Shown here one piece after another: positions 52,789-61,329 of a stretch of 64,000 bases of DNA; the stretch's first letter is position 1; the number at the start of each line of letters is the position of its first letter. The DNA lies in contig JAFABI010000017.1 of NCBI GenBank assembly GCA_023426125.1, positions 314,280-378,279 of the forward strand, read 5' to 3'. The notes under the pieces are model-generated. The model saw only the letters and a program-made list of their open reading frames with translations. It made no database searches and was not told the DNA's origin. Made by a program: the position numbers and the translations under genes. Source of the DNA: Bacillota bacterium (GTDB lineage Bacteria; Bacillota; Clostridia; Acetivibrionales; DTU013).

Positions 52789-52822
52789 TACCGTCTGTTT
52801 GAAAAAGCAGGCGGTATTTTTT
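52789..52822 (+). terminator. intrinsic terminator after the MerR/GyrI-like gene
   Basis: TACCGTCTG (52789-52797) pairs with CAGGCGGTA (52808-52816) with one G-U and is followed by six T. It lies 19 bp after the stop. Confidence 0.8.
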
Positions 52823-52829
52823 ATGCCCT

Positions 52830-53267
52830 TGCCCCACCGCCAAGGTGGTGGGAGCCAGCGCAGTCAAAGGATATGAGCTGCTGTTCCGTGGCGGCAGCCG
52901 TGGTGCCGTGGCTACCATTGAGCCGCTGGAGGGAAACTCCGTGCCTGTGCTTCTATGGAAAATCAGGCCGCAGGATGAGATCGCCCTCGACCGTTACAAG
53001 GGATACCCGAATTTTTACCGCAAGGAAATGCTGGAGGTGGGGCTGAACGGCAAGCCTGTGAATGCAATGATCTACATCATGAATGACTGCAGAGAGTTTG
53101 GCGCACCCTCGGATTTTTATCTGCACACCATCGCAGAGGGCTATGAAACCGCAGGCTTTGATACGGATTTTCTGGATCAGGCGGTGGAGAAATCCATCCG
53201 GCTGGTACAGGAGCAGCAGGCTGTAGAGGATGCACAGTTCAGCCTTTGGGAACAGAAATGGTGGTGA
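52830..53267 (+). pseudogene. 5'-truncated gamma-glutamylcyclotransferase-like (AIG2 fold) gene
   Basis: Family sequence starts abruptly at CPTAKVVGASAVKGYELLF (52830) and runs to the natural stop, including GGSRGAVATIEPLEGNSVPV, ALDRYKGYP and YRKEM. The N-terminal YGSN motif that forms the active site is missing, replaced by the T-run of the preceding terminator. An in-frame GTG at 52845 could start translation but has no clean ribosome site. A deletion joining the terminator to this gene is likely. Confidence 0.7.
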
Positions 53268-53289
53268 TGAACATTAGCATGATATGAAA

Positions 53290-53844
53290 TCAATATGATT
53301 CTGTTGTTGCTTTGATAGCTTTTACTAAGGGGGTAATTGTTGAGCGCTCCGTAAAGTTTACTTTTTGCCCATAGGTTTCAAGCATTGCTTTATCCTCGCT
53401 GCTTAATTCAGATTCCGGTTTTTTGCGTAGCATCTTCACCATCATGCCCATCATAGTCCGATGCATGAAATTCATGTTGGCATAGTCCATCCCACCACGC
53501 AAATGATAAATTTGGATTTTCTCCTGCATTTCGGGCGTAAGGACACGAGAGAGAGAATGACGGATGGAATCAATATTCTGCTGATCTGTCACATCAGCTG
53601 CCCCTACCGTAAAAAGAAAAAGTGATTTGTTGCTGATGCTGCCAAAGTTTTTGGTGATGAGAGAAATGCCATTAACACCGCCTGCATACAGTCCGCCGCC
53701 ATAGACGATGGTTTGATACTGCCGCAAATCAGCCGGTTTTACCCGGTCGGTTTGTAATAGATCGGCACCCAAGTCCTCCGCAAGCCACTTGGCATAGGTC
53801 GCGGTGAAGCCATAGTGAGATTTATAGATGACTGCTGCATTCAT
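53290..53844 (-). CDS. flavodoxin-domain protein
   Basis: 184 residues. The flavodoxin FMN-phosphate loop is YKSHYGFTATYAKWLA, with YGGGLYAGGVNG as the second flavin loop. It resembles HemG-like protoporphyrinogen oxidase/flavodoxin proteins. Its ATG overlaps the stop of the FMN-binding gene by 4 bp, so the two are coupled and probably form an electron-transfer pair at the membrane. Confidence 0.88.
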   Translation of the reverse strand: MNAAVIYKSHYGFTATYAKWLAEDLGADLLQTDRVKPADLRQYQTIVYGGGLYAGGVNGISLITKNFGSISNKSLFLFTVGAADVTDQQNIDSIRHSLSRVLTPEMQEKIQIYHLRGGMDYANMNFMHRTMMGMMVKMLRKKPESELSSEDKAMLETYGQKVNFTERSTITPLVKAIKATTESY

Positions 53845-54233
53845 TTCATTTCCCGTCCTTCCGATAAAGCGTTTTCAACCGCTTTCAGTATAGTTTTTGA
53901 ACTTATGGTTGCCCAGGATATCGCATCTACCTCTACGCTTTGCCGCTGTACGACCATGTCGGTGATGACCTCTGCGGCGCTGCCCAAACCGTTATCATGC
54001 TCCAGAAGCCGTACCTCTACAATGGCGTGGTTTTCTACGATAACCTCCGCCCGAACCTTTACAAGGCTGTTGTCACAACTGCCCGGATAGGTACCATCTG
54101 CAATTTGTGCCAGATTAAATGACGCATCGGATGCCGTTACCGGCTTAGGTAACTTTAAAAACACAAGAATTGCAAGCCCCAGTACAATGATGGCGACAAT
54201 GGCTATAATTGATTTTTTCTTCTTTTGCGTCAT
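53841..54233 (-). CDS. membrane-anchored FMN-binding-domain protein
   Basis: 130 residues. A basic N-terminus and one membrane helix (SIIAIVAIIVLGLAILVFL) lead into an outer FMN-binding domain with DGTYPGSCDN and AISWATISSKTILKAVENAL; the S(A/T)T-like region is the usual site of covalent flavin attachment. The start at 54233 overlaps the stop of the MarR gene (ATGA). It is the middle gene of a MarR/FMN-binding/flavodoxin operon. Confidence 0.88.
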   Translation of the reverse strand: MTQKKKKSIIAIVAIIVLGLAILVFLKLPKPVTASDASFNLAQIADGTYPGSCDNSLVKVRAEVIVENHAIVEVRLLEHDNGLGSAAEVITDMVVQRQSVEVDAISWATISSKTILKAVENALSEGREMK

Positions 54234-54685
54234 TCCATCGCTTCCTGCATTTTGTAGAGATTGTCGATGAGTTTTATCACCACACCAGCTGATACTGCGC
54301 ACTCATCCTCGCTGATACCGGAAAACAGTTCGGCGAAAAAGGGTACGGCCTCCTGCGCAACCTTCCGCAGTATCTGTGCGCCTGGCTCCGTCAGTACGAC
54401 ACTTTGACTGCGATGGTCTTCCGCATTGCCCTGCAGCGCCACATAGCCCTGCCGCTGCAGCACCCCCAGCATCTTGCTGACGTTCTGCCGGGAGGTGTCG
54501 GTCTCCTTCGCCAGCATGGTGATGGTGAGCGGTGGATCGGCGGGCAAATCGCTTAAATTACGCAGTAAAAACCACTGCTTTGTGGAAAGTCCGTGCGCCT
54601 TTTTGTCAGCCACCAACTGCAATTTATTCGCCAACACAAAAGCGCCACCAAACATGACGTATTGTTTATTCTCTGGTATTTTCAT
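54230..54685 (-). CDS. MarR-family transcriptional regulator
   Basis: 151 residues. The winged helix covers about residues 55-115 (LTITMLAKETDTSRQNVSKM, then GYVALQGNAEDHRSQSVVLT). The DxR wing motif is present. GGAG lies 8 bases before the ATG. It heads the flavin-protein operon and has a long inverted repeat directly upstream, so it is probably an autorepressor that responds to redox stress or phenolics. Confidence 0.92.
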   Translation of the reverse strand: MKIPENKQYVMFGGAFVLANKLQLVADKKAHGLSTKQWFLLRNLSDLPADPPLTITMLAKETDTSRQNVSKMLGVLQRQGYVALQGNAEDHRSQSVVLTEPGAQILRKVAQEAVPFFAELFSGISEDECAVSAGVVIKLIDNLYKMQEAME

Positions 54686-54706
54686 CTCGATACTCCTTCA
54701 TTCAAC

Positions 54707-54749
54707 AAGCGCAACCATTGCGTTTAATTATACGCAATAGGTTGCGCTT
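54707..54749 (-). promoter_or_regulatory. long MarR operator-like inverted repeat
   Basis: AAGCGCAACCATTGCGT (54707-54723) matches the complement of the right arm (54732-54749) except for one inserted base. Two TTGCG-type sites thus appear on each side of an AT-rich centre just before the MarR gene. Confidence 0.7.
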
Positions 54750-54771
54750 TGTCAATTTCTTATGAAAGGTC

Positions 54772-55008
54772 GTGATTTTTATAGCTGTACCAATAGCGAC
54801 AATTGCAAAGGCTGCGGTTGCCGTGTTATCCAACGAGAAAACTCGTAAGGCTGTGGGATGGGTCATTGCCGCCAGCACCTTCTCAACTACGGCAGACATA
54901 TACTCACATCTGGACTTCCATGCACAGATTGAATCCGGGCTTGTCATGGATGGAAAATTTGAAAAATCCAAGCGGGAAGCACCTATCGGATTTGATAGGG
55001 CTCAATAA
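54772..55008 (+). pseudogene. scar of an integrative element: lytic-protein N-terminus joined to integrase C-terminus
   Basis: The first part (ATIAKAAVAVLSNEKTRKAV, then GWVIAA) resembles the membrane-proximal N-terminus of lysozyme/NlpC-type proteins of Tn916-like conjugative elements. It passes in frame to STTADIYSHLDFHAQIESGL, the C-terminal box of a tyrosine recombinase including the catalytic tyrosine. The two parts belong to different genes of such elements, so this is a deletion junction. No ribosome site is evident. The remaining 55009-55143 shows nothing recognisable. Confidence 0.6.
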
Positions 55009-55143
55009 TTTCTAACAGTTTGACCTGTAATCCCTGTTATTTCTGAGAAATAGTTTGCAATCGTTGTGATTTTTCGATTGTAACGATTCATAACGATTAA
55101 TGTGTTATTTCAATTTGAGCCGCCCTAATCGAAGCTTTCTCTA

Positions 55144-55206
55144 TTGACAAAGTATCGTTACAGCGATATACTAATAGCGTATAATGTGGTATCGTCGTGG
55201 CGATAC
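55144..55206 (+). promoter_or_regulatory. promoter and paired operators of the DUF3990/XRE unit
   Basis: TTGACA (55144-55149) and TATACT (55167-55172) are 17 bp apart. Two inverted repeats of the form TATCG...CGATA lie at 55153-55168 (inside the promoter) and 55189-55206. A pair of identical dyads over the core promoter is the usual arrangement for autorepression by an XRE antitoxin. Confidence 0.72.
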
Positions 55207-55228
55207 TCTTTAACAGGAGGACTTCACT

Positions 55229-55918
55229 ATGATTATATATCACGGCTCGCCTCAAATCGTGAAGCAGCCCGAGCTTGGCAAAGGTAAGTCATATAATGAT
55301 TACGGGCAGGGCTTTTATTGCACCGAAAGCTTGGATTTAGCCAAGGAATGGGCCTGCCCCACACAAAAGGGCGGTTTCGCTAATATGTACACTTTAAATA
55401 CCAAGGGACTTGATTTGCTGAATCTTTCTGATGGTAGCTATCACATTCTGAATTGGCTGGCGCTGCTGCTGAAAAACCGTACATTCGATCTATCTGCGGC
55501 ACTGGCACTACAAGCACGCGAGTATGTTATCCAGACATTCATGCCTGATATGGCAAGGAAAGATTTTATTATAGGATATCGGGCCGATGATTCCTATTTC
55601 TCCTTTGCGGAGGATTTTGTCAGCGGCGCACTCTCCTTGCGTGATTTGGATGAGGCTATGCGCCTTGGGGCTCTTGGAGAGCAAGTGGTATTGATTTCTC
55701 CAAAAGCATTTAAACAAATTAGTTTTGAAGGATACGAAGCGTCAAGTTATCAGGAATATCATATCAAGCGGATGAGCAGGGACAACATTGCCCGTCAGGC
55801 ATATTCCAGTAAGAAAAAAGACCTTAAGACGCTGAAAGGAGACCTGTTTGTACTGGATATCCTAAGAGAGGAGATGAAAAACGATGATCCACGCATACAA
55901 AGAATCCTACATGAATAA
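55229..55918 (+). CDS. DUF3990 protein, ADP-ribosyltransferase-like putative toxin
   Basis: 229 residues. The N-terminus has YHGSPQ (His5), GQGFYCTE (Tyr30) and LGEQVVLIS (Glu151), an order that fits the H-Y-E triad of ADP-ribosyltransferase-fold proteins, the superfamily to which DUF3990 is generally assigned. AGGAGG precedes the ATG. It overlaps the XRE gene by 35 bp. The gene order and operator layout suggest a toxin-antitoxin pair; toxicity is inference. Confidence 0.75.
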   Translation: MIIYHGSPQIVKQPELGKGKSYNDYGQGFYCTESLDLAKEWACPTQKGGFANMYTLNTKGLDLLNLSDGSYHILNWLALLLKNRTFDLSAALALQAREYVIQTFMPDMARKDFIIGYRADDSYFSFAEDFVSGALSLRDLDEAMRLGALGEQVVLISPKAFKQISFEGYEASSYQEYHIKRMSRDNIARQAYSSKKKDLKTLKGDLFVLDILREEMKNDDPRIQRILHE

Positions 55919-56528
55919 GGCACAAAAAACCCTTGCGGCTATGATGGATTTTGCGGTTTTTGACCTTAAATATGAACCGGATGAATTTTTCATGCTGTTC
56001 CTGCAGTCTGGGCTTGTCGATGAATTTGGTCGCGGTAACCCAAAATATATTGCCGGAAAAAGTGGGGTTGAGCTTGCTCGTGAGGTCGTTTTTATTACAA
56101 CCGGCCAGTCAGTAGAAACCGCTCCTACACCGCGTTTTGACCGTTCTCCGATTTATTGGGCAGGCTGGGCGCTGGCATATTATCAGTGGTATTCTGGACA
56201 CAGTTTCGAGGAAATCCATAAAGTATTGCCATTTACTGAACTGTTGCGGATGTACCCCACTTTTCATGAAGCCGACATCAATAAGTTTGTTTCTACAGCC
56301 GATGAATTCTTAACAGAGAGTAAAAAAAATATAAGCGAAACAAATTTAAGCCGATTACGAAAAGCTCGAGGCTTTTCACAGAAGGAGCTTTCCGATACCT
56401 CTGGCGTTGCCCTGCGTATGATCCAACTCTATGAGCAGAGACAGAACGATATCAACAAGGCACAGGCAGCCTCGCTGCATAACCTGGCACAAGCATTAGG
56501 CTGCAAGATGGAGGACCTTTTTGAATAA
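55884..56528 (+). CDS. DUF3791-like/XRE protein, putative antitoxin
   Basis: 214 residues. The N-terminal region (about 10-70: FAVFDLKYEPDEFFMLFLQS) resembles DUF3791, often paired with DUF3990. The middle contains GWALAYYQWYSGHSFEEIHK. The C-terminal XRE helix-turn-helix (about 150-212) reads LSRLRKARGFSQKELSDTSG and VALRMIQLYEQRQNDI. A second start at 55911 would give ATGAATAA overlap with the toxin stop. A partial paralogue lies at 62853-63206. Confidence 0.78.
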   Translation: MIHAYKESYMNKAQKTLAAMMDFAVFDLKYEPDEFFMLFLQSGLVDEFGRGNPKYIAGKSGVELAREVVFITTGQSVETAPTPRFDRSPIYWAGWALAYYQWYSGHSFEEIHKVLPFTELLRMYPTFHEADINKFVSTADEFLTESKKNISETNLSRLRKARGFSQKELSDTSGVALRMIQLYEQRQNDINKAQAASLHNLAQALGCKMEDLFE

Positions 56529-56562
56529 GTTTGCGCATTTACGAAAGTGAGGTGGATTCAGT

Positions 56563-56691
56563 CTGACTTATTTTACTGCTGACCAGCATTTTGGTCACGC
56601 TAATATTATAAAACACTCCAATCGGCCATTTGGCACAGTTGCAGAAATGGACGAATACCTTCTTGAGCAGTGGACTAACTGCGTCTCATAA
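56563..56691 (+). pseudogene. N-terminal fragment of a calcineurin-like metallophosphoesterase
   Basis: It encodes LTYFTADQHFGHANIIKHSN, then RPFGTVAEMDEYLLEQWTN and a TAA. DxH (ADQHFGH) is the first metal motif of the family. The codon at the start position is CTG, 8 bases after GAGGTGG, perhaps a mutated ATG. Everything after about 42 residues is missing. The break lies at the left edge of the 56.7-62.8 kb sugar segment. Confidence 0.75.
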
Positions 56692-56750
56692 ACCACTTTC
56701 TGCTTCTGAATCAATTATATGTAACGATACATAAAATACGGAATATACTC

Positions 56751-58271
56751 CAGCAAATTGAAGTATATCTGACGGTCTTTAACCCTTTGAGCCGGGAAAG
56801 AAGCGATGTAATCACTGCGTCGATTGACATTCCCAAAAGCACCGGAATTGAAAATCCAGTACTTATGGATGGTGATACAATCATTCCAATGAATATCCAT
56901 CAATATAAGTCGTTGAATGCCTTAAAATTCAACCTTCGTTTCGGGATGCCAAGATTTATACCCGTTGACAGGTATGTAGTTTCCTTCCGGGCAGATCATG
57001 TGCCTGCATTGGGATACAAGGCCTTCGTGCTTCGAAGCAACCCCGTACCGCTTATTTTCCAGGGGACGCTTGTGACGTCCCAGCATGTAATGGAGAACGA
57101 GTTTTTACAGGTATCGATTCAGCAAAATGGTACGTTTAACCTTTATGATAAAAGAACGGAACGGCTGTACCCGAATCAGCACTTCTTCGAGGATTCCGGA
57201 GAAGCGGGGGAAGGCTTTACCCGCATTCCGCCCAGGGCAGACAGTATTGTTTACAGCTTGTGTAATAATGCCAAAATATCCCTCGTTGAAAACACATCAC
57301 AAAAGGCGACATTCAAGGTTGACCTTGAAATGGAGCTGCCTGAGTCCCTGACAAACGACAGACAGGGTAGAAGTAATTCCCTAGTACCTTGCAGCATCAG
57401 CAGCAGGATTACATTGACTCAGGGGACGCCACGAGTTGATATTGAGACAAAAGTCATAAATCGTGCAAAAGACCATAGGTTAAGAGTTGTATTCCCTTCT
57501 ATGATCAACAGCAGCCGGTCTTTTGCGGAATCACCGTTTGATGTCGTTGAGCGGGGTATCGCTTTGCCGAATCTGAATGACTATCCTGGTGAAAAGCCAA
57601 CTCCCGAGCACCCTCAGATGACATTTGCCGGTATTTCAGATGGCACGGCCGGACTGACAATTGCAAATCTAGGCTTGTATGAATATGAGGTGGTGGATAA
57701 TTCCGAGCACGGCATTGCAATTACTCTCCTTCGCTGCCTTGACAGAATCATCGGTGGTCCAACCTTTGACTGCGAGGATTTATTTATCCCGGAGGCTCAA
57801 TGCTTAGGTGAATATGTATTCAGTTATAGTGTAGTTCCGCATCGGGGGACATGGCATGAATCCTACCGGCCTGCATATGAATTCAGATTTCCAATGAAGG
57901 CTGTTGTCTTACGCGAATTGGAAGAACAGCTTCTTCCGGAGTTTTCAGAAGAACAGATTTCAAAAGTACTGCCATCGGCACATTCCTTTGTCGAGGTGAG
58001 CTCGGAGAAGCTCTCAGTGACCACAGTCAAAAAACATGAAACAAGGAACTCCCTGATTGTCAGACTTGTAAATTTGACTGATGAACATATTCACAGTACA
58101 ATCCGGGTAAATGGACTTTCATTTATCGATGGTCCTGTTCATCGAATCAATCTGGATGAATCCAGAATAAGCGAAGTTGCTGTGGATAAGGAAGGAAAGA
58201 TCCATCTGGATGTAAAGGGAAAAGAGATTGCATCATTAGAATTTACACTGTCAAACCAGGAATCTGCATAA
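56751..58271 (+). pseudogene. C-terminal half of a GH38 alpha-mannosidase (catalytic half missing)
   Basis: About 500 residues. The sequence begins with LTVFNPLSRERSDVITASID, the family's entry into the C-terminal beta domains, and continues with VMENEFLQVSIQQNGTFNLY, RVVFPSMI and FSYSVVPHRG. The N-terminal barrel with the nucleophile aspartate and zinc site is absent; upstream the frame runs without homology into the junction with the phosphoesterase fragment. A TTG at 56787 could start a product, but it would be inactive as a mannosidase. It indicates that a mannose-active operon was truncated here. Confidence 0.8.
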
Positions 58272-58393
58272 GGAGAATTTTCAAAATTAAATAGTACAAA
58301 CAAATGCATTTATAACAGGTGCAGGTTGGATTGCACCTTTATATGCAAATTACCGGAATAGTACCTTGAACTAAATGAAAGATGGAGATATAT

Positions 58394-59479
58394 ATGGGAA
58401 AAGACATTTCGATTATTGAACCGAAGCCTTATCAAATCATCCAAAGAAAGGGCTTTTGTCCTGAATTCTCACATTATAATAATCCGGGAGGACCCCGGCT
58501 GGGAAATGCAGTTGTCCGGATAAAGGGGATTTGGAATATAGATGCCGACGTAAGCTGTGAAGCACGGACTGTGTTGTTGGAAGAAGCATTTGGTAAAGCC
58601 ATGGACTGGACGCCGGTTAAAATAGAGTTAGCTGAAGGGGGCTTTTCCGCTGAAATAGAATTGCCTGCAGGAGGATGGTATAGGCTTGAGCTCCGGGCGA
58701 AAAGAGAAAATAGAGTACTGTCTTCAACTTTTATAGAACCCATCGGAGTGGGTGAAATATTTATAATAGCAGGTCAATCTTATGCAGAAAACTGCAATGA
58801 TAAAAGATACCAGGTGAGTGACCCTCAGGGAAGGGTTACCGTATATGATCACTTTTGCAGGTGTTGGAAAATTGCGCATGATCCTCAGCCAATAGCCAAA
58901 CCGGATCCGTCTGTAAAATATCAAAAGGACGGGCCGGGAACTATATGGCCGCATACCATGAATCTGCTGCTTCCGCTGCTGAGGGTGCCAATAGGTATGA
59001 TCAATGTGGCTAAAGGAGCGACATCTTCCAGACAGTGGATGCCGGGTGAAGAGTTATTCAATTGTCTGGCAGATGCAGGGCGCGTTTCCTCCGATTTCAG
59101 ATACATTCTCTGGCAGCAGGGGGAATCGGATGTTATTGAAAAAACGGACAGCGAAGAGTATGAACGTAGAATCCTATGTATAAAAAAGGCTCTCGAAAAT
59201 ATATGGGGATTTTCAAGGGACTGGATGCTCGCCAAATCTACATTTCATCCTACTGTATATATCGACCCTGTAAAGGAGGGAGAAATACGTCAGGCGGTTA
59301 ATAATTTGTGCCTTATTCCAGGTTTCCTCAAAGGTCCGGACACAGACATTCTGGGCGGGATAGGCGTTTATAGAGCTGATTTTGGGGCCAGCGGCCATTT
59401 TACAGCATTAGGACAGGAAAATGCCGGGCTGCTATGGTTTTCATCAATATGGAATTATCTGAATGGCAGTAATATTTGA
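58394..59479 (+). CDS. SGNH-type sialate-O-acetylesterase-like (DUF303) protein
   Basis: 361 residues, cytoplasmic by lack of signal peptide. The catalytic serine motif is IIAGQSYAEN, where the family has GQSN, with WQQGESD as the glycine/glutamate block and the histidine in SGHFTALGQ. The expected Asp before the histidine (DxxH) is not evident. A beta domain precedes the SGNH core (ELPAGGWYRLELRAKRENRV). Start 58394 has GGAG 7 bases upstream. It likely removes acetyl groups from mannose- or other acetylated oligosaccharides processed by this operon. Confidence 0.75.
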   Translation: MGKDISIIEPKPYQIIQRKGFCPEFSHYNNPGGPRLGNAVVRIKGIWNIDADVSCEARTVLLEEAFGKAMDWTPVKIELAEGGFSAEIELPAGGWYRLELRAKRENRVLSSTFIEPIGVGEIFIIAGQSYAENCNDKRYQVSDPQGRVTVYDHFCRCWKIAHDPQPIAKPDPSVKYQKDGPGTIWPHTMNLLLPLLRVPIGMINVAKGATSSRQWMPGEELFNCLADAGRVSSDFRYILWQQGESDVIEKTDSEEYERRILCIKKALENIWGFSRDWMLAKSTFHPTVYIDPVKEGEIRQAVNNLCLIPGFLKGPDTDILGGIGVYRADFGASGHFTALGQENAGLLWFSSIWNYLNGSNI

Positions 59480-59502
59480 GTTTAAGGGAAAGGATTGATG
59501 TT

Positions 59503-60216
59503 ATGAAACGCTCGGAAATAAATAAGATTATGGAGGAAGCAGTCCGGTTTATAGGTAGTATGAACTTCAGGCTACCGTCCTTTGCCTTTTGGAGTGTGGA
59601 AGACTGGGCTGAAAAAGGATGCGAATACGATGAAATCAGGGAGAATATGCTCGGATGGGACATCACTGATTTTGGGAGCGGAGACTATAGAAAAATCGGA
59701 CTTTTGATGTTCACGATCCGGAATGGCAACTTCAGCCTTAAAAAATATGTAAAACCGTATGCAGAGAAGCTATTAATTACTGACGAAGAGCAGGTAACGC
59801 CATTCCATTTTCATTGGAGCAAAATGGAGGACATTGTTAACCGTGGTGGAGGCAATTTGCTGGTACAGGTATACGAATCGACTGAGGATGAGAAATTTGC
59901 AGACATTCCCGTACAGGTTTCGATGGACGGCAGAAACTATACGGTTGAGGCCGGAACAATACTTCGTTTGACCCCAGGCGAAAGTATCACATTGCGGTCG
60001 GGGCTATATCATTCGTTCTGGGGAGAAAAAGGAACTGGCAAGGTTCTATTGGGAGAGGTTTCAAAGGTTAACGACGACCATATCGACAATCGTTTTTATG
60101 AGCCAGCGGGGCGCTTTCCTCAAATAGAAGAGGATGTAGCTCCACTTTATTTGCTTTACAATGAATATCCTGTTAGAAGCACCAAAAAGGCTGGGGAGAC
60201 TTGTGAGAAAGAGTGA
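59503..60216 (+). CDS. D-lyxose ketol-isomerase-like cupin enzyme
   Basis: 237 residues. Cupin with the HxHxxxxE metal motif in TPFHFHWSKMEDIVNRGGG and a second histidine in LRSGLYHSFWGE, the signature of D-lyxose isomerases (YdaE type) acting on D-lyxose/D-xylulose and D-mannose/D-fructose. AAGGA precedes the ATG. It is followed by a class II aldolase and an FGGY kinase, giving a short route from aldose to phosphorylated ketose. Confidence 0.88.
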   Translation: MKRSEINKIMEEAVRFIGSMNFRLPSFAFWSVEDWAEKGCEYDEIRENMLGWDITDFGSGDYRKIGLLMFTIRNGNFSLKKYVKPYAEKLLITDEEQVTPFHFHWSKMEDIVNRGGGNLLVQVYESTEDEKFADIPVQVSMDGRNYTVEAGTILRLTPGESITLRSGLYHSFWGEKGTGKVLLGEVSKVNDDHIDNRFYEPAGRFPQIEEDVAPLYLLYNEYPVRSTKKAGETCEKE

Positions 60217-60290
60217 TTTAAATAAATTTAAGAACAAAGTGAGGGTATAGCGGTTCACTAAATATCTTGAAAGGGGTGTCGAGACTGCCT

Positions 60291-61295
60291 ATGGCTTTGA
60301 TAACTGACAGAAAAGAAGTCCTCGGAATATACAGCGAGGCGGAACGTAATAAATGGGTGCTGCCCTGCTTTTGCAGCGAAAATCTTACAACTACTGAAGC
60401 GGTACTGGCCGCAACAAAGGAATACGGAATTGAAAAGGGTATAAAAGACCTGCCTGTAATAGTGGCCATTACCAACCAGTACGACCACAGGACCCAGGCG
60501 GCCTACTATACCCATACTAGGCGCTGGGACATCGGTCTCAAGCTATTTATGACCGACCTGAAGGTCTTGACTGATACAGGCTCACCCTATGAAGGCTTAA
60601 GGGTCATGGTACACCTTGACCATACGCAGTTTGACGATGATAAGGAACTGCTGGGCTGGGATATGGGAGTGTTTTCATCTATAATGTTCGATGCTTCAAA
60701 GATCCCGTTTGATGATAATATCAGGCTCACAAGGCAGTTTGTGAAAGAGCAGGGCTGTAAAATAGTCATTGAGGGGGCATGCGACGAAATAGTGGACGCC
60801 TCAGGTAATGAAAAAAGCGCACTGACCACCCCTGAGAAAGCAGAAAGATATTTCAACGAAACAGGAGCCGACCTCATAGTTGCAAATCTGGGGACAGAAC
60901 ACAGAGCAAGCTCCATGGAACTCAAATATCATGGCGACTATGCCCGCAGGATTAAAGACAGGATCGGGACGAGGATAGTGCTTCACGGGGCGTCTTCAGT
61001 ACCAGGAGATCAGATCTCACAGCTCGTTGACGACGGGGTATGCAAGGTCAACCTTTGGACTGCGCTGGAACGAGACTCTTCGCCGGCCTTGTTCAAATCT
61101 ATGGTTGAAAATGCTTCAAAAGTTGCGGGAAGCGGTATGGTAAAAGAACTTGTCGGGTCCGGATTGCTTGGAGAGAAATGCCCATCGGAAGACAAGGCTT
61201 CTCTCTCATACTTTACGACTGAATACCGCCAGAGTATCCTTTTCAACGAAATGAAAAAGCTGGTCAGCTCATATCTCAAGCTCTGGTACAAGTAA
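60291..61295 (+). CDS. class II ketose-bisphosphate/ketose-phosphate aldolase
   Basis: 334 residues. The zinc-site motifs are MVHLDHTQF (HxDH), LGTEHRA and VLHGASSVP; glycine-rich phosphate loops are at GAS and NLWTALERD. The length and divergent sequence suggest an aldolase for a specific ketose phosphate rather than housekeeping fructose-1,6-bisphosphate aldolase. The start at 60291 (MALITDRK) follows AAAGGGGTG; an earlier TTG is possible. Placed between the isomerase and the kinase, it likely cleaves the phosphorylated ketose. Confidence 0.85.
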   Translation: MALITDRKEVLGIYSEAERNKWVLPCFCSENLTTTEAVLAATKEYGIEKGIKDLPVIVAITNQYDHRTQAAYYTHTRRWDIGLKLFMTDLKVLTDTGSPYEGLRVMVHLDHTQFDDDKELLGWDMGVFSSIMFDASKIPFDDNIRLTRQFVKEQGCKIVIEGACDEIVDASGNEKSALTTPEKAERYFNETGADLIVANLGTEHRASSMELKYHGDYARRIKDRIGTRIVLHGASSVPGDQISQLVDDGVCKVNLWTALERDSSPALFKSMVENASKVAGSGMVKELVGSGLLGEKCPSEDKASLSYFTTEYRQSILFNEMKKLVSSYLKLWYK

Positions 61296-61329
61296 AAATA
61301 ATGGGTGGATAACACAAGGAGAAGGTATT

